NCBI GenBank assembly: GCA_041576975.1
Contig: JBFGJY010000012.1
Span: 1 to 51,246 of the forward strand
Reading direction: 5' to 3'
DNA: 51,246 nt
DNA from: JBFGJY01 sp041576975
GTDB taxonomy: Bacteria; Pseudomonadota; Gammaproteobacteria; UBA4575
Positions 51,084 through 51,246 of the stretch are shown piece by piece. The translations under genes were made by a program, and so were the position numbers. The notes below the pieces were generated by a model, which saw only the letters and a list, made by a program, of their open reading frames with translations, was not told the DNA's origin and searched no databases. Each line of letters starts with the position of its first letter. Positions within the stretch are counted from its first letter, which is position 1.

Positions 51084-51246
51084 ATGGCAGCTGAAGGACA
51101 ACAACACCCACTTAGCATATACATCTGGATATGGATATTGTTGTTCATACTCAGCGCATTTTCATATATGGTTGACTATTTTCAACTTCAAGGCTACTTG
51201 AGATGGAATCTGATTCTTATCTTTATGATGTTAAAAGCCGGCTTCA
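51084..51246 (+). CDS. cytochrome c oxidase subunit IV (CyoD-like), partial
   Basis: GAGGA before an ATG opens a frame to the right edge (54 codons seen). The product begins AAEGQQHPLSIYIWIWILLF, the HPL...Y...W...L pattern of prokaryotic oxidase subunit IV, with a first helix at about 12-30. Family length is usually about 100 residues, so half is missing. It lies 9 bp after ctaE in the same operon. Confidence 0.85.
   Translation, partial: MAAEGQQHPLSIYIWIWILLFILSAFSYMVDYFQLQGYLRWNLILIFMMLKAGF

Overview
The window looks like a chromosomal segment of a free-living, low-GC gammaproteobacterium that makes type IV pili. This rests on gene order: rsmE, a Pil-Chp chemosensory cluster (pilGHIJ-chpA-chpC), gshB, tonB, yqgE, ruvX, pyrR, pyrB, pyrC', pilT/pilU, yggS, proC, yggT, metX and metW run in nearly the arrangement I know from the Pseudomonas aeruginosa PA0389-PA0419 region. 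I cannot name a genus from the sequence alone.

Layout. 1-363 (-): start of a secreted DUF11-type surface protein that runs off the left edge, with a hairpin-rich leader. 889-4855: a thioredoxin-fold protein facing metK-ahcY (methyl cycle) and rsmE. 4852-14284 (-): pilG-pilH-pilI-pilJ-chpA-chpC, the twitching-motility sensory system. PilJ lacks the usual periplasmic domain, and no methyltransferase or methylesterase gene is present in the cluster. 14472-21186 (+): gshB, tonB, yqgE, ruvX, then a pyrimidine operon pyrR-pyrB-pyrC' ending in an orphan PyrK-like iron-sulfur flavoprotein. 21187-22305: a gene-poor junction with a terminator, a perfect palindrome, an inverted repeat and a probable decayed TnpB tail. 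22306-25907 (-): pilT, pilU and a second pilU-like ATPase with a long acidic tail. 26202-30156 (+): yggS-proC-yggT and metX-metW.

30330-37344 is more accessory: an HU-like protein, TerB-like and HspQ proteins, an Xre/MbcA/ParS antitoxin-like gene without a RES toxin, a YkgJ-type cysteine-cluster protein, yrfG and cysQ nucleotidases, a lipoprotein, an MDR dehydrogenase, a pqiA pseudogene with five in-frame stops, a GFA-domain enzyme and a small membrane protein bracketed by two copies of a degenerate palindrome. 37660-41448: ppsA and its regulator ppsR diverge, followed by a hotdog thioesterase. 41707-44326 (-): a BaeSR-like two-component system followed by a SRPBCC gene broken by one extra base. 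44975 to the right edge (+): a membrane protein, heme O synthase and an aa3-type cytochrome c oxidase operon. Its subunit II carries two fused cytochrome c domains, and two subunit-III-like genes lie in tandem before a partial subunit IV.

Most of the window is conserved housekeeping and motility DNA. The points most worth a second look are the PilT/PilU/PilU2 triple, the sensor-less PilJ, the orphan PyrK-like protein, the oxidase operon with doubled subunit III, the dispersed palindrome family, and broken or edge genes that simple ORF calling misses: the DUF11 gene, the pqiA pseudogene, the frameshifted SRPBCC gene, the TnpB-like tail and subunit IV.
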